This document shows, one piece after another, positions 16,557 through 25,150 of a stretch of 64,000 bases of DNA (position 1 is its first letter; every line of letters starts with the position of its first letter). The translations under genes and the position numbers were made by a program. The notes under the pieces were generated by a model. That model ran no database searches. It was not told where the DNA came from and saw nothing but the letters and a program-made list of their open reading frames with translations. Origin of the DNA: Hyphomicrobiales bacterium (lineage in GTDB: Bacteria > Pseudomonadota > Alphaproteobacteria > Rhizobiales > Rhizobiaceae); contig UBQX01000002.1 of assembly GCA_900467685.1 (NCBI GenBank), positions 82,720 through 146,719 on the forward strand, given 5' to 3'.

Positions 16557-17477
16557 TCATTTCGGCAGATGATGCTCATGCCAATGGTGGGCGATATCGA
16601 TGCGGCGCGGCACCCAGACTTTCTCGTGGGACAGCACATATTCGATGAACCGCCTCAGCGCCGCTGCACGGCCCGGGCGTCCGACGAGGCGGCAATGCAG
16701 GCCGATCGACATCATCTTCGGCGAACCTTCCTTGCCCTCCTCATAGAGCGTGTCGAACGCATCCTTCAGATAGCAGAAGAACTGGTCACCGGAATTGAAG
16801 CCCTGCGGTGTGGCGAAGCGCATGTCGTTGGCTTCGAGCGTATAAGGAATGATGAGGAACGGCTTGCCGTCGAGCCCCGGCACCCAGAAGGGCAGATCGT
16901 CGGAATAATTGTCTGAGGAATAGAGGAAGCCACCCTCTTCCATGACCAGCCGCAGCGTGTTGTCGGACGGCTTGCCCTGGTACATGCCGAGCGGCCGCGA
17001 ACCGGCTACCTCGGTGTGGAGCCGCACGGCCTCTGCGATATGGGCGCGCTCCACCTCTTCCGGAAAGTCCTTGTATTCAAGCCAGCGATAGCCGTGGGAA
17101 GCGATTTCCCAACCTGCCTCGTTCATGGCCGCCACGGCCTCCGGATTGCGCGCCATGGCAAGCGTCACGCCATAGACCGTGACAGGGACGTTCAACTGCG
17201 TGAACATGCGATGGAGCCGCCAGAAGCCGGCGCGCGAGCCGTATTCGTAGATCGATTCCATGTTGAGATTGCGCTGCTTCGGCCAGGCGGCCGCGCCGAC
17301 GATTTCGGACAGAAGGTTCTCGGAAGCAGGGTCGCCGTCGAGAATGCAGCTCTCTCCGCCCTCCTCGTAATTCACCACGAACTGCACCGCGATCCGTGCG
17401 CCACCCGGCCATTTCGGATCGGGAGTGTTGCGGCCATAGCCAATGAGATCACGAGAGGTTTTGACGTCGACAATCAT
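16557..17477 (-). CDS. puuE: Allantoinase PuuE (polysaccharide deacetylase fold)
   Basis: Hydrolyses allantoin to allantoate. The 306-residue protein of the metal-independent PuuE type, unrelated to amidohydrolase AllB, begins MIVDVKTSRDLIGYGRNTPD. It has FVVNYEEGGE, WRLHRMFTQLNVPVTVYGV, EIASHGYRWLEY and SIGLHCRLVGRPGRAAALRR. The ATG is preferred over an upstream TTG because homologues start close to IGYGRN. The terminator at 16388-16422 ends its transcript. Confidence 0.94.
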   Translation of the reverse strand: MIVDVKTSRDLIGYGRNTPDPKWPGGARIAVQFVVNYEEGGESCILDGDPASENLLSEIVGAAAWPKQRNLNMESIYEYGSRAGFWRLHRMFTQLNVPVTVYGVTLAMARNPEAVAAMNEAGWEIASHGYRWLEYKDFPEEVERAHIAEAVRLHTEVAGSRPLGMYQGKPSDNTLRLVMEEGGFLYSSDNYSDDLPFWVPGLDGKPFLIIPYTLEANDMRFATPQGFNSGDQFFCYLKDAFDTLYEEGKEGSPKMMSIGLHCRLVGRPGRAAALRRFIEYVLSHEKVWVPRRIDIAHHWHEHHLPK

Positions 17478-17573
17478 CTGTTCTGCCTTCAGCGGTGATG
17501 CAATTTCCAAAATGGAGAAAACTGCAAACCGACTTGGCAGTCCAGACCCAATTTCGCGTTTGCGAAGGTCAAT

Positions 17574-17933
17574 TCAAGCCTGGAGCCAGCTTACCGCCTG
17601 ATCGCGCTCGGCGACGGAAAAGACACGCGTCTCCGCCGGGATCATGAAGGCGAAATTGCGGGTCAGCGATGCCAGCGTCTCGTCATCGGTGACGAAAGCA
17701 AATTTCCTGAAATCGCGGAAATGCTTGAGCCCGAACATGAGATCGTCACGCATCGCACCCATCTCCATGCCATGGAAGCCCTCCGGCATGACAAAGAGCA
17801 GCCTGACAGGACCTTTCGTCACCGCCGCGTCCATCGCCGGCATCAGCACCGTCTCATAGTCCTCAGCGGTGAGCTTGCCCCGCGCTTCGAAGCCGAGAAT
17901 ATCCGCCGGCAGGTCGGTCAATTGCTTGAACAT
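17574..17933 (-). CDS. SpoIIAA-like (STAS-fold) protein
   Basis: The 119-residue soluble protein starts MFKQLTDLPADILGFEARGK with AAGGAG seven to twelve bases upstream. It shows the SpoIIAA-like family pattern: GKLTAEDYETVLMPAMDAAV, VRLLFVMPEGFHGMEMGAM, DDLMFGLKHFRDFRKFAFV and a short C-terminal helix. The family occurs widely in proteobacteria, binds nonpolar molecules in the few cases studied, and has no assigned pathway. It seems monocistronic. Confidence 0.75.
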   Translation of the reverse strand: MFKQLTDLPADILGFEARGKLTAEDYETVLMPAMDAAVTKGPVRLLFVMPEGFHGMEMGAMRDDLMFGLKHFRDFRKFAFVTDDETLASLTRNFAFMIPAETRVFSVAERDQAVSWLQA

Positions 17934-18052
17934 GACGGGCTCCTTCCGTTGACTTTGCGCCATTGCTCCATGGCGTCAAACACGGCGCGAGCAGAATAGT
18001 TCATCCGACGCAAACGCCCTTGATCCTGGACAAGCCCGGAAGCAGACCAGGC

Positions 18053-19228
18053 TCACCCGAGATGATGCGGGACGCGAAAGGATGGCGGGATATCGACGTC
18101 GGCGGTCGCGAGAACGGATTGAAGCGCCGCCTCCGCCAGCCGATGTGCAATACCGAAGGACACCTTGAAGCCCCCTGTGAGCGCAATGATACGCTCGGCG
18201 TCCGGCAGCGGCCCCACCAGCGGGTCGCGAGCCATCGCCTTCGGCCTCAACCCCGCCCAGCGGTCGATCACCGGCGCATGTTCAAGGGCCGGCACAAGCC
18301 GACGCGCTCGCGCAATCAAATCTTCAAGCTGTTCATCCGTCGTGAAGGGCTCGCCGAATGTATTTTCGCTGGTCGACCCGATGGCAACCTGAGCGCCTTC
18401 ATGCGGGACGACATAAAGCCCATCCAGAAAGATCAATGGCAGCGACGGATCGATATCCGCTTTCATCATGGCCGACTGTCCCTTGACCGGCGCGCCGAGC
18501 ACCTTTTCACGGGCGGGCAGAAGGCGCTCGAGCATGGGAAAGGCCTTGTAGCCAGCAGCTATGATGGCATGGCCGAAGCCGACTGTCTCGCCAGAGGACA
18601 GCGTGGCGCTGGCCCTGGCTGCATCCAGATCAACAACGGCGACGCACTCAAACGTCGCGACATTCGGCAAGCGCTGCAGTGCGGCGATCAGAACCGACGT
18701 AAACGCCCGCGGATTGGCACGTGCGGCAAAGGTTTCCAGCACGAAACCACCTTCAATCCCTTCGGACAAAGGCCAGCCTGCGTCCGGCGCCTCATCGGTT
18801 AACCGCCATTCGAACGATCGCCCATCGCTCGCCCGCCAATTGGTCCGGGCGTCTGCCTCGTTCCGAAGCGCGATGTCGCGCAGATGCGGTTTCGGCAACG
18901 GGACGAGGCGGCCGGCGCGCGCGTAGCCGGACGACAGCCCGGTCTCCGCCTCCAGCGCCCGAACCTCGGTCTCCAGCGACAGAAGCGCATCGAACTGAAA
19001 CTGCTTCTTGGGGTTCCACTTATCAGGACTATGCGCCATCAGCGCACCGAGATGGCCGTAGCTGGCGCCGTGTCCAAGCCAGCCTTCATCGACCAGCAGG
19101 ACATCGAGTCCGGCGCGTCCTGCCTTCAGCGCCGCCCAAAGACCCATGACGCCACCGCCGACGATCAGCAGATCGACCCTGCGGCCCCATTGACCGGCAA
19201 GGTTCGGCGCTTTATCGCCTTCGCTCAT
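18053..19228 (-). CDS. FAD-dependent oxidoreductase of the DadA/MnmC-C family
   Basis: The 391-residue flavoprotein has the N-terminal dinucleotide loop DLLIVGGGVMGLWAALKA, EGWLGHGASYGHLGALMAH and a C-terminal IALTGGFKVSFGIAHRLAEA that closes the FAD site. It resembles glycine/sarcosine-type amine oxidases and the C-terminal half of MnmC. Its ATG lies in the same CATG as the start of the divergent mnmD, so the pair may be a split version of the enterobacterial MnmC fusion that matures wobble uridine of tRNA. A plain D-amino acid oxidase remains possible. Confidence 0.75.
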   Translation of the reverse strand: MSEGDKAPNLAGQWGRRVDLLIVGGGVMGLWAALKAGRAGLDVLLVDEGWLGHGASYGHLGALMAHSPDKWNPKKQFQFDALLSLETEVRALEAETGLSSGYARAGRLVPLPKPHLRDIALRNEADARTNWRASDGRSFEWRLTDEAPDAGWPLSEGIEGGFVLETFAARANPRAFTSVLIAALQRLPNVATFECVAVVDLDAARASATLSSGETVGFGHAIIAAGYKAFPMLERLLPAREKVLGAPVKGQSAMMKADIDPSLPLIFLDGLYVVPHEGAQVAIGSTSENTFGEPFTTDEQLEDLIARARRLVPALEHAPVIDRWAGLRPKAMARDPLVGPLPDAERIIALTGGFKVSFGIAHRLAEAALQSVLATADVDIPPSFRVPHHLG

Positions 19229-19952
19229 GGACAAGGAAACTCCCGCAAAACCCGAGGCCGGAAGGCCCCAGCCGCTCGAATGGCTCGACGGCGATATGCC
19301 CTATTCGACCGCCTTTGGCGACCATTTTTATTGCCGGGAAGATGGCCGCGCCGAATGCGCCTATGTCTTCCTCGACGGCAATGGCCTGCCCGGACGCTGG
19401 GCGGACGGCAGGGAATTCGTGATCGGCGAACTCGGCTTCGGCACGGGCTTGAATTTCTGCGAAACGCTCCGGCAATGGAAGGCTTTCGACAGGCCCTCAT
19501 CCGCCCGCTTGCATTTCATCTCCTTCGAGCTCTACCCGATGGAACGCGACAGCATCGCCAAGGCGCTCTCCCGCTGGCCACTGCTGGACGCCGAGCGCGA
19601 CGCGTTGATTGCGCGTTGGCCGGATCGCCCGGAAGGCATCGTGACACTCGATTTCGATGATCAGGTCTGTCTCTCCGTCGTTTGTGGCCCGGCGCTTGCC
19701 GGCATCGAAGCCAGCCGACAAACCTTCGACGCCTGGTATCTCGACGGCTTCGCGCCCTCGCGCAACCCGGATATGTGGTCGCCGGAAATCATGCAGGCAC
19801 TCCATACCCATACGCGCCAAAACGGCACCTTCGCCACCTACGCCGCCGCCGGCTTCGTCCGACGCAATCTGCAGGGCGCGGGTTTCGAGGTGCTGCGACG
19901 GCCGGGCTTCGCGGGCAAGCGGGAGATGTTGTATGGGGCAAAGCGGGTCTAG
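19227..19952 (+). CDS. mnmD: tRNA mnm5(s2)U34 methyltransferase domain protein
   Basis: The 241-residue SAM-dependent methyltransferase is of the MnmC N-terminal (DUF752) type: PQPLEWLDGDMPYSTAFGDH, VIGELGFGTGLNFCETLRQW (SAM loop) and FDAWYLDGFAPSRNPDMWS, followed by TFATYAAAGFVRRNLQGAGF. In E. coli this domain is fused to an oxidoreductase and makes mnm5U in tRNA. Here it is a stand-alone gene. The start must lie upstream of PLEW, so the ATG at 19227 is used although no ribosome site is visible and the leader would be shared with the opposite gene. Confidence 0.86.
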   Translation: MDKETPAKPEAGRPQPLEWLDGDMPYSTAFGDHFYCREDGRAECAYVFLDGNGLPGRWADGREFVIGELGFGTGLNFCETLRQWKAFDRPSSARLHFISFELYPMERDSIAKALSRWPLLDAERDALIARWPDRPEGIVTLDFDDQVCLSVVCGPALAGIEASRQTFDAWYLDGFAPSRNPDMWSPEIMQALHTHTRQNGTFATYAAAGFVRRNLQGAGFEVLRRPGFAGKREMLYGAKRV

Positions 19953-20239
19953 CCCGCAGGCGCGGTCCCCGGATCACGCGCCGTGTGGAAAACACTCAAG
20001 ATGCTGATCGCATCGCGCTCGGCCAGATAGAATATCCGGTAAGGATACCGAGGAACGACGAGCACGCGAACGGCCGCAACGCTGGTCGGCCGCCCCAATG
20101 CCGGCATGGTGGTCAGATGGCTGAGCAGCAACTCCAGGGCAGCGAAAAACTCTTCCCCGGCCTTCGGATTGTGCTCCAGAAAATAGCGGCTGATGTCATC
20201 GAGTTCGCGAGCAGCGCGTTGCGTATAGCGCAGCCTCAT
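19949..20239 (-). CDS. ParE/RelE-family toxin
   Basis: The 96-residue protein has the ParE-like pattern: RYTQRAARELDDISRYFLEH, then MPALGRP, RVLVVPRYPYRIFYLAERD and SILSVFHTARDP. The conserved basic and aromatic positions of the RelE/ParE fold are present. It follows a 74-residue antitoxin gene with a 4-bp overlap. Gyrase inhibition is typical for ParE but not shown here. Its stop overlaps the 3' end of mnmD on the opposite strand. Confidence 0.83.
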   Translation of the reverse strand: MRLRYTQRAARELDDISRYFLEHNPKAGEEFFAALELLLSHLTTMPALGRPTSVAAVRVLVVPRYPYRIFYLAERDAISILSVFHTARDPGTAPAG

Positions 20240-20460
20240 GCGCGGCGATGGCGGGCAAAGATCGCCTCTATCTCCGAAGGATCGGCAAAGCGATCAGCTC
20301 CGGCATCCGCCAAACCATCCCGAACCGCAGCCCATTCCGCCTCAGACAGATCGACCTCGCCCGCACCCGCTGCAGCAAAGAGTGCAACAGCAAGCTCATC
20401 CTGCCTCTGGTCAGGCAGATTGCGAATGATATCTATGGCCTTTTCGAGCAGACGGGTCAT
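20236..20460 (-). CDS. Antitoxin partner of the ParE-like toxin
   Basis: The 74-residue acidic protein has an N-terminal helix (TRLLEKAIDIIRNLPDQRQD) and a C-terminal segment rich in Ala, Asp and Glu (ADPSEIEAIFARHRRA) that probably wraps the toxin. No clear helix-turn-helix is visible. It is first in the bicistron, directly upstream of and overlapping the toxin gene, the usual order. Confidence 0.75.
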   Translation of the reverse strand: MTRLLEKAIDIIRNLPDQRQDELAVALFAAAGAGEVDLSEAEWAAVRDGLADAGADRFADPSEIEAIFARHRRA

Positions 20461-20501
20461 GGAGCATTTTTAGCACATCGCAGGTCGCATTGCGATGGCC
20501 C

Positions 20502-20536
20502 CAAAAACCAAAAGGCCCGCCGTCGCCGGCAGGCCT
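20502..20536 (-). terminator. Rho-independent terminator of ctrA
   Basis: On the minus strand an AGGCC...GGCCT stem (with inner GCCG/CGGC) is followed by TTTTGGTTTTTGG, 31 bp past the ctrA stop. Confidence 0.75.
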
Positions 20537-20566
20537 CTGGAACTTGGGCGGGATAGGCGAAACCAA

Positions 20567-21271
20567 TCAGGCGGTTTCGAGATAGTCCGTGCTGCCATCG
20601 GGCTCGCGCAGCACATAGCCGCGGCCCCAGACGGTTTCGATGTAGTTGGCGCCGCCGGCAGCGTTTGCGAGCTTCTTGCGCAGCTTGCAGATGAAGACGT
20701 CGATGATCTTCAGTTCCGGCTCGTCCATACCGCCATAGAGGTGGTTCAGGAACATTTCCTTGGTGAGGGTCGTACCCTTGCGGAGCGAAAGCAGCTCCAG
20801 CATCTGGTATTCCTTGCCCGTGAGGTGAACGCGCTGGCCACCGACTTCAACCGTCTTGGCGTCAAGGTTCACGATCAGGTCGCCGGTCGAGATGACCGAC
20901 TGGGCATGGCCCTTGGAGCGGCGAACGATGGCATGGATGCGGGCAACCAGTTCGTCCTTGTGGAAGGGCTTCGTCATGTAGTCGTCGGCACCGAAGCCGA
21001 GACCGCGAACCTTGTCCTCGATGCCGGCCATGCCGGAGAGGATCAGGATCGGCGTCTTCACCTTCGACAGGCGAAGCGTGCGAAGCACTTCATAGCCGGA
21101 CATGTCGGGAAGGTTAAGATCCAGAAGGATGATGTCGTAGTCGTACAGCTTGCCGAGATCGACACCCTCTTCGCCGAGATCGGTGGTGTAGACATTGAAA
21201 TTCTCGGATTTGAGCATCAACTCGATGCTCTGCGCCGTCGCGCTGTCGTCTTCAATAAGTAGAACCCGCAT
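20567..21271 (-). CDS. ctrA: CtrA cell-cycle response regulator
   Basis: Master OmpR-family regulator of alphaproteobacterial cell cycle, division and motility. The 234 residues hold a receiver domain with phospho-acceptor Asp51 ([14 protein letters not shown]) and Lys101 ([11 protein letters not shown]). The winged-helix DNA-binding domain has the family-specific stretch [20 protein letters not shown] and [12 protein letters not shown]. The ATG at MRVLLIEDD is preferred over an in-frame codon nine residues upstream because all CtrA proteins begin there. It is transcribed away from fliJ. The upstream region has GANTC sites and a CtrA-like box, consistent with CcrM and autoregulation. Confidence 0.97.
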   Translation of the reverse strand: MRVLLIEDDSATAQSIELMLKSENFNVYTTDLGEEGVDLGKLYDYDIILLDLNLPDMSGYEVLRTLRLSKVKTPILILSGMAGIEDKVRGLGFGADDYMTKPFHKDELVARIHAIVRRSKGHAQSVISTGDLIVNLDAKTVEVGGQRVHLTGKEYQMLELLSLRKGTTLTKEMFLNHLYGGMDEPELKIIDVFICKLRKKLANAAGGANYIETVWGRGYVLREPDGSTDYLETA

Positions 21272-21713
21272 TCCTTTGTCCCCTTTTCCGCCGCTCAAGG
21301 TCCCTCGTTGGCTGCCCCACGCGATACGGATCCAGTCGTTGCCTGATTTGAAGCTGCCACGAAATGGTTAACAAATTCTGATTCACCATGGCAAGATGTA
21401 TCGAATTAGTTAAAGAAATTTCTCAGCCCCCTGATTTTCATGAGAAATCGGATTAAGAGATTCTAACTTTCAACGTTAAGAAATCCCTCTAACCGACTCT
21501 TTCGACTCAGCAATGGTACGTGGCGTATTTTTGTCCGCGTCGTTTACTGACCCTTAAATCATCCCGCATATCATTCACCATGGCCGTAAACGAATGGTTA
21601 CCAGGGGTAGGAATTTATTAAGATTGCCTAGGATTTTTCGTTAACGGTCGGAAAATGCCGCTGAAACGCGGCACCCATAACCCAGAAGGTCTCACTTCAC
21701 GGGAGTATTGCGT
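21272..21713. promoter_or_regulatory. ctrA/fliJ divergent regulatory region with GANTC and CtrA-like sites
   Basis: This 442-bp non-coding region is markedly AT-richer than its surroundings. It holds four GANTC methylation sites (21380-21384, 21459-21463, 21495-21499, 21504-21508). A near-consensus CtrA box, TTAAGAGATTCTAAC, occupies 21453-21467 with one GANTC inside its spacer. Further TTAA half-sites lie at 21368, 21410, 21476 and near 21619 and 21640. In Caulobacter and rhizobia ctrA is controlled from several promoters with CcrM and CtrA input; the exact promoters here are not resolved. Confidence 0.7.
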
Positions 21714-22064
21714 ATGAAGTCACGTGAGAGCCTCGTTCGCCTGAAGAATTTTCAGGTCAACGAAAAGCGCCGCCAATTGAACCAGTTACAGATGATGATG
21801 GCGGATTTCGAGCGAATGATCAGGGATCTCGAGGCACAGATCGCCTTCGAGGAGAAGAAGTCTGGAATCACCGATTCGAATCACTTCGCCTACCCGACCT
21901 TCGCCAAAGCTGCGCGTCAGCGTGCAGACAACCTCCTCGGCTCGATCAAGGAACTGAAGGTACAGCAGGATGCCGCCGAACTGGCGCTGGAGGAGGCGGA
22001 AGCCGAATACAGCAAGGCGGCAGCGCTCGAAGAACGCGACACCGCAGCTCGCCTGCGCGCCTGA
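21714..22064 (+). CDS. fliJ: FliJ-like flagellar export protein
   Basis: The 116-residue, highly charged protein is almost entirely coiled coil (VRLKNFQVNEKRRQLNQLQM, then MMADFERMIRDLEAQIAFEE, and a C-terminal KVQQDAAELALEEAEAEYSK). This is the size and architecture of alphaproteobacterial FliJ, which links the FliI ATPase to the flagellar export gate. The ATG at 21714 has GGGAG eight bases upstream. No fliI is adjacent within the window. It diverges from ctrA and is followed by a strong terminator, so it appears monocistronic and possibly CtrA-controlled. Confidence 0.75.
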   Translation: MKSRESLVRLKNFQVNEKRRQLNQLQMMMADFERMIRDLEAQIAFEEKKSGITDSNHFAYPTFAKAARQRADNLLGSIKELKVQQDAAELALEEAEAEYSKAAALEERDTAARLRA

Positions 22065-22091
22065 GACGACATCATCCCGGAGGGTGCACGA

Positions 22092-22134
22092 CCCTTCGCA
22101 AGCGCCTGGCAGCAGACGCTTGCGAAGGGTTTTG
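22092..22134 (+). terminator. Rho-independent terminator of fliJ
   Basis: A perfect 13-bp stem, CCCTTCGCAAGCG / CGCTTGCGAAGGG, with a 12-nt loop is followed by TTTTG, 27 bp after the stop. Confidence 0.92.
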
Positions 22135-22174
22135 TCGTGAGCCGAGACCTTCTCTTGCACCACGGCACTATCCA

Positions 22175-22206
22175 CAAAAAGCCCGGGCGTTCTGGCGCCC
22201 GGGCTT
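22175..22206 (-). terminator. Rho-independent terminator of serA
   Basis: On the minus strand a GCCCGGGCG / CGCCCGGGC-type stem with a short loop is followed by TTTTTG, about 30 bp after the serA stop. Confidence 0.88.
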
Positions 22207-22236
22207 CATCATTTTCGGCTATGAACGCCGGTCGTC

Positions 22237-23832
22237 TCAGTCGACGTTAAACGTCAGCGGCTTGGCCTGGCGGATCGCCGAATGCGCAGTCAACTTGGCA
22301 AGCACGGCATCGCTGACCTTCTCGTCGACATAGAGAAGCGCGATCGCATCGCCGCCCTGCTTGTCGCGACCGAGCTGGAAGTTTGCGATGTTCACGCCAC
22401 CCTCGCCGAGCGTCGTTCCCATGTAGCCGATCATGCCGGGAACGTCGGTGTTGGCGATATAGATCATGTTGGCGCCGACATCGGCATCCATGTTGATGCC
22501 CTTGATCTGGATGAAGCGCGGCTTGCCATCGGAGAAGACGGTGCCGGCGATCGAGCGCGTCTGCGTCTCGGTCGTTACCGTCAGCTTGATATAGCCGTCA
22601 TAGACACCCGTCTTGTCGCGCTTGACCTCGGAGACGATAATGCCCTTTTCCTTGATCATGATCGGTGCCGAGACCATGTTGACGTCGGCGACCTGCGGAC
22701 GGATGAGACCGGCCAGCAGTGCAGACGTCAGCGCCTTGGTGTTCATCGTGGCGGTGACACCGTCGAACAGGATCTCGATTTCCTTGATCGGGCCTTCCGT
22801 GACCTGACCGACGAAAGCGCCGAGGCAATCGGCAAGCCGGATGAACGGCTTCAGGATCGGCGCTTCTTCAGCGGTGATCGACGGCATGTTGATCGCGTTG
22901 GAGACCGCGCCCTTCACGAGGTAGTCCGACATCTGCTCGGCCACCTGAAGCGCAACGTTCTCCTGGGCTTCCGTGGTCGACGCGCCGAGATGCGGCGTGC
23001 AGACGACGTTTTCAAGGCCGAAGAGCGGGCTTTCGGTCGCGGGCTCGACCTCGAACACGTCGAAACCGGCGCCGGCAACGTGGCCGGACTTGATGGCTTC
23101 GGCAAGGGCTGCCTCGTCAACCAGACCGCCACGGGCGCAGTTGATGATGCGAACGCCCGGCTTGGTCTTGGCCAGCGCTTCCTTGTTCAGGATGCCGCGC
23201 GTCTTGTCCGTCATCGGAACATGCAGCGTGATGAAATCGGCGCGGGCGAGCAGGTCGTCCAGCTCGACCTTTTCAACGCCCATTTCCTTGGCGCGTTCAT
23301 GCGAGAGGAACGGATCGTAGGCAATGACATTCATGCGCAGGCCGATGGCGCGGGCGCAGACGATGGAGCCGATATTGCCGGCGCCGATGACGCCGAGCGT
23401 CTTGCCGGTGATTTCGACACCCATGAACTTCGACTTTTCCCACTTGCCGGCCTGTGTAGAGGCGTCGGCTGCCGGCAGCTGGCGAGCGACGGCGAACATC
23501 AGCGCGATGGCATGCTCGGCGGTCGTGATGGAGTTGCCGAAGGGCGTGTTCATCACGATGATACCGCGCTTGGAGGCCGCCGGAATGTCCACGTTGTCGA
23601 CGCCGATGCCGGCGCGGCCGATGACCTTGAGGTTGGTCGCTGCGGCGATCAGCTTTTCCGTCGCCTTGGTGGCCGAGCGGATGGCAAGACCGTCATATTG
23701 CGGGATGAGCTCGAGGAGCTTTTCCTTGTCCTTGCCGAGCTTGGGCATGAAATCGACGTCGACGCCGCGATCGCGGAAGATCTGGACGGCGGTTTCCGAC
23801 AGTTCGTCAGATACGAGTACGCGAGGTGCCAT
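22237..23832 (-). CDS. serA: D-3-phosphoglycerate dehydrogenase
   Basis: First step of serine synthesis: 3-phosphoglycerate to 3-phosphohydroxypyruvate with NAD. The 531-residue long form has a D-isomer-specific catalytic domain, the NAD loop LGVIGAGNIGSIVCARA, INCARGGLVDEAAL with catalytic Arg, VFEVEPATESPLF with Glu and VCTPHLGAST with His. An intervening allosteric substrate-binding domain and a C-terminal ACT domain (DVPGMIGYMGTTLGEGGVNI) follow, so serine feedback is possible. It sits 77 bp after serC on the same strand and probably shares its transcript and leader. Confidence 0.96.
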   Translation of the reverse strand: MAPRVLVSDELSETAVQIFRDRGVDVDFMPKLGKDKEKLLELIPQYDGLAIRSATKATEKLIAAATNLKVIGRAGIGVDNVDIPAASKRGIIVMNTPFGNSITTAEHAIALMFAVARQLPAADASTQAGKWEKSKFMGVEITGKTLGVIGAGNIGSIVCARAIGLRMNVIAYDPFLSHERAKEMGVEKVELDDLLARADFITLHVPMTDKTRGILNKEALAKTKPGVRIINCARGGLVDEAALAEAIKSGHVAGAGFDVFEVEPATESPLFGLENVVCTPHLGASTTEAQENVALQVAEQMSDYLVKGAVSNAINMPSITAEEAPILKPFIRLADCLGAFVGQVTEGPIKEIEILFDGVTATMNTKALTSALLAGLIRPQVADVNMVSAPIMIKEKGIIVSEVKRDKTGVYDGYIKLTVTTETQTRSIAGTVFSDGKPRFIQIKGINMDADVGANMIYIANTDVPGMIGYMGTTLGEGGVNIANFQLGRDKQGGDAIALLYVDEKVSDAVLAKLTAHSAIRQAKPLTFNVD

Positions 23833-23909
23833 GGTGAGGCCTCCTGAAAAGGGTCAATTTTCTGAATGGGGAATGTCGGCCCCGCCTCGTCGGCAGGGCC
23901 AGAAGCACG

Positions 23910-25091
23910 TTAGGCAGCAGCCTTGGCGAGCGTTGCCTTCTGGGTTTCGAAAGCCCAGGTCAGCCACGGCATCAGCGCCTTCATGTCGGCGGTCTCGATC
24001 GTGGCACCAGCCCAGACACGAAGACCGGACGGCGCGTCGCGATAGGCGCCGATGTCATAGGCGACGCCTTCCTTGTCGAGAAGCGTAACCATGCCCTTGG
24101 CGAAAGCGGCCTGCGCGTCGGCGTCGAGCGCCAGCACATCCTTGTCTGCAATCGTCAGGCAGACGGACGTGTTGGAGGCCGTTGCCGGATCCTTGGCGAG
24201 GTTGGCGATCCAGTCGTTAGCGGCTACGAAGTCGGCAATGACCTTCGTGTTGGCGTCAGCGCGCGCCATCAGCGCCTTGAGGCCGCCGAGCGACTTCGCC
24301 CACTTCAGCGCGTCGATATAGTCCTCGACGCAGATCATGGACGGCGTGTTGATCGTTTCGCCGGTAAAGATGCCCTCGATCAGCTTGCCGCCGGAGGTCA
24401 TGCGGAAGATCTTCGGCAGCGGCCAGGCGGGGACGTAAGTCGTCAGACGCTCGACAGCGCGGGGGCTCAGGATGATCACGCCATGACCGCCCTCGCCGCC
24501 CAGAACCTTCTGCCAGGAGAAGGTGACGACATCGAGCTTGGCAAAATCGAGGTTCTGCGCGAAGGCAGCCGAGGTCGCGTCGCAGATCGTCAGACCCTTG
24601 CGGTCGGCCGGGATGAAATCGGCATTGGGAACGCGAACGCCCGAGGTCGTGCCGTTCCAGGTGAAGACGACGTCGTGGTCGAAATTGATGTCGGCAAGGT
24701 TCGGCAGCTCGCCGTAAGGCGCTTCGATCTTGCGGGCGTCCTTCAGCTTGAGCTGCTTGACAACGTCGGTGACCCAGCCGGCACCAAAGCTTTCCCAGGC
24801 GACCATGTCGACCGGGCGCTCGCCGAGCAGCGACCAGAGCGCCATTTCGACGGCGCCGGTGTCGGAAGCGGGCACGATACCGATGCGGTAATCAGCCGGC
24901 ACTTCAAGAATTTCGCGGGTAAGGTCGATGGCCTCTTTCAGCTTCGCCTTGCCAACCTTCGCGCGGTGCGAACGGCCGACGGGAGCATCGGAAAGTGCAT
25001 CGAGCGACCAACCGGGGCGCTTCGAGCAAGGGCCAGAAGAGAAATGGGTGTTTTGCGGGCGCACGCCCGGCTTTGCGGCGGTCTCAGCCAT
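23910..25091 (-). CDS. serC: Phosphoserine aminotransferase
   Basis: PLP-dependent transamination of 3-phosphohydroxypyruvate with glutamate, the second step of serine synthesis. The 393-residue class V enzyme has [15 protein letters not shown], the PLP lysine in [16 protein letters not shown] and [19 protein letters not shown], as in the alphaproteobacterial SerC type. The gene is preceded by a leader with two hairpins that matches the serC RNA motif and is followed by serA. Confidence 0.95.
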   Translation of the reverse strand: MAETAAKPGVRPQNTHFSSGPCSKRPGWSLDALSDAPVGRSHRAKVGKAKLKEAIDLTREILEVPADYRIGIVPASDTGAVEMALWSLLGERPVDMVAWESFGAGWVTDVVKQLKLKDARKIEAPYGELPNLADINFDHDVVFTWNGTTSGVRVPNADFIPADRKGLTICDATSAAFAQNLDFAKLDVVTFSWQKVLGGEGGHGVIILSPRAVERLTTYVPAWPLPKIFRMTSGGKLIEGIFTGETINTPSMICVEDYIDALKWAKSLGGLKALMARADANTKVIADFVAANDWIANLAKDPATASNTSVCLTIADKDVLALDADAQAAFAKGMVTLLDKEGVAYDIGAYRDAPSGLRVWAGATIETADMKALMPWLTWAFETQKATLAKAAA

Positions 25092-25094
25092 ATC

Positions 25095-25150
25095 AGTCTA
25101 TCCTTCCAGATAGTTGGCTCCTCGTTGGGGAGGAGTGTCCCGCCGCTGGA
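25095..25150 (-). ncRNA. serC-type leader RNA motif
   Basis: Directly upstream of the serC start are two adjacent hairpins on the minus strand. The first is CTCCTC...GAGGAG (25118-25135), preceded by a conserved-looking CGGCGGGACA. The second is CTATC-TGGAAG-GATAG (25098-25113), whose loop and 3' arm contain the only good ribosome site. Two hairpins immediately before serC are the known arrangement of the alphaproteobacterial serC RNA motif, a presumed cis-regulator with no confirmed ligand. Identification rests on position and shape, not on a covariance search. Confidence 0.7.

Noticed and set aside
21476..21493. TTAA...TAAC pair as a second CtrA box in the ctrA promoter
   Set aside because: The half-sites are 10 bp apart rather than 7, so it does not meet the consensus.
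22282..23847. 521-codon plus-strand frame opposite serA
   Set aside because: Antisense shadow; composition dominated by Arg, Asp, Gly and Leu, and the serA assignment is certain.
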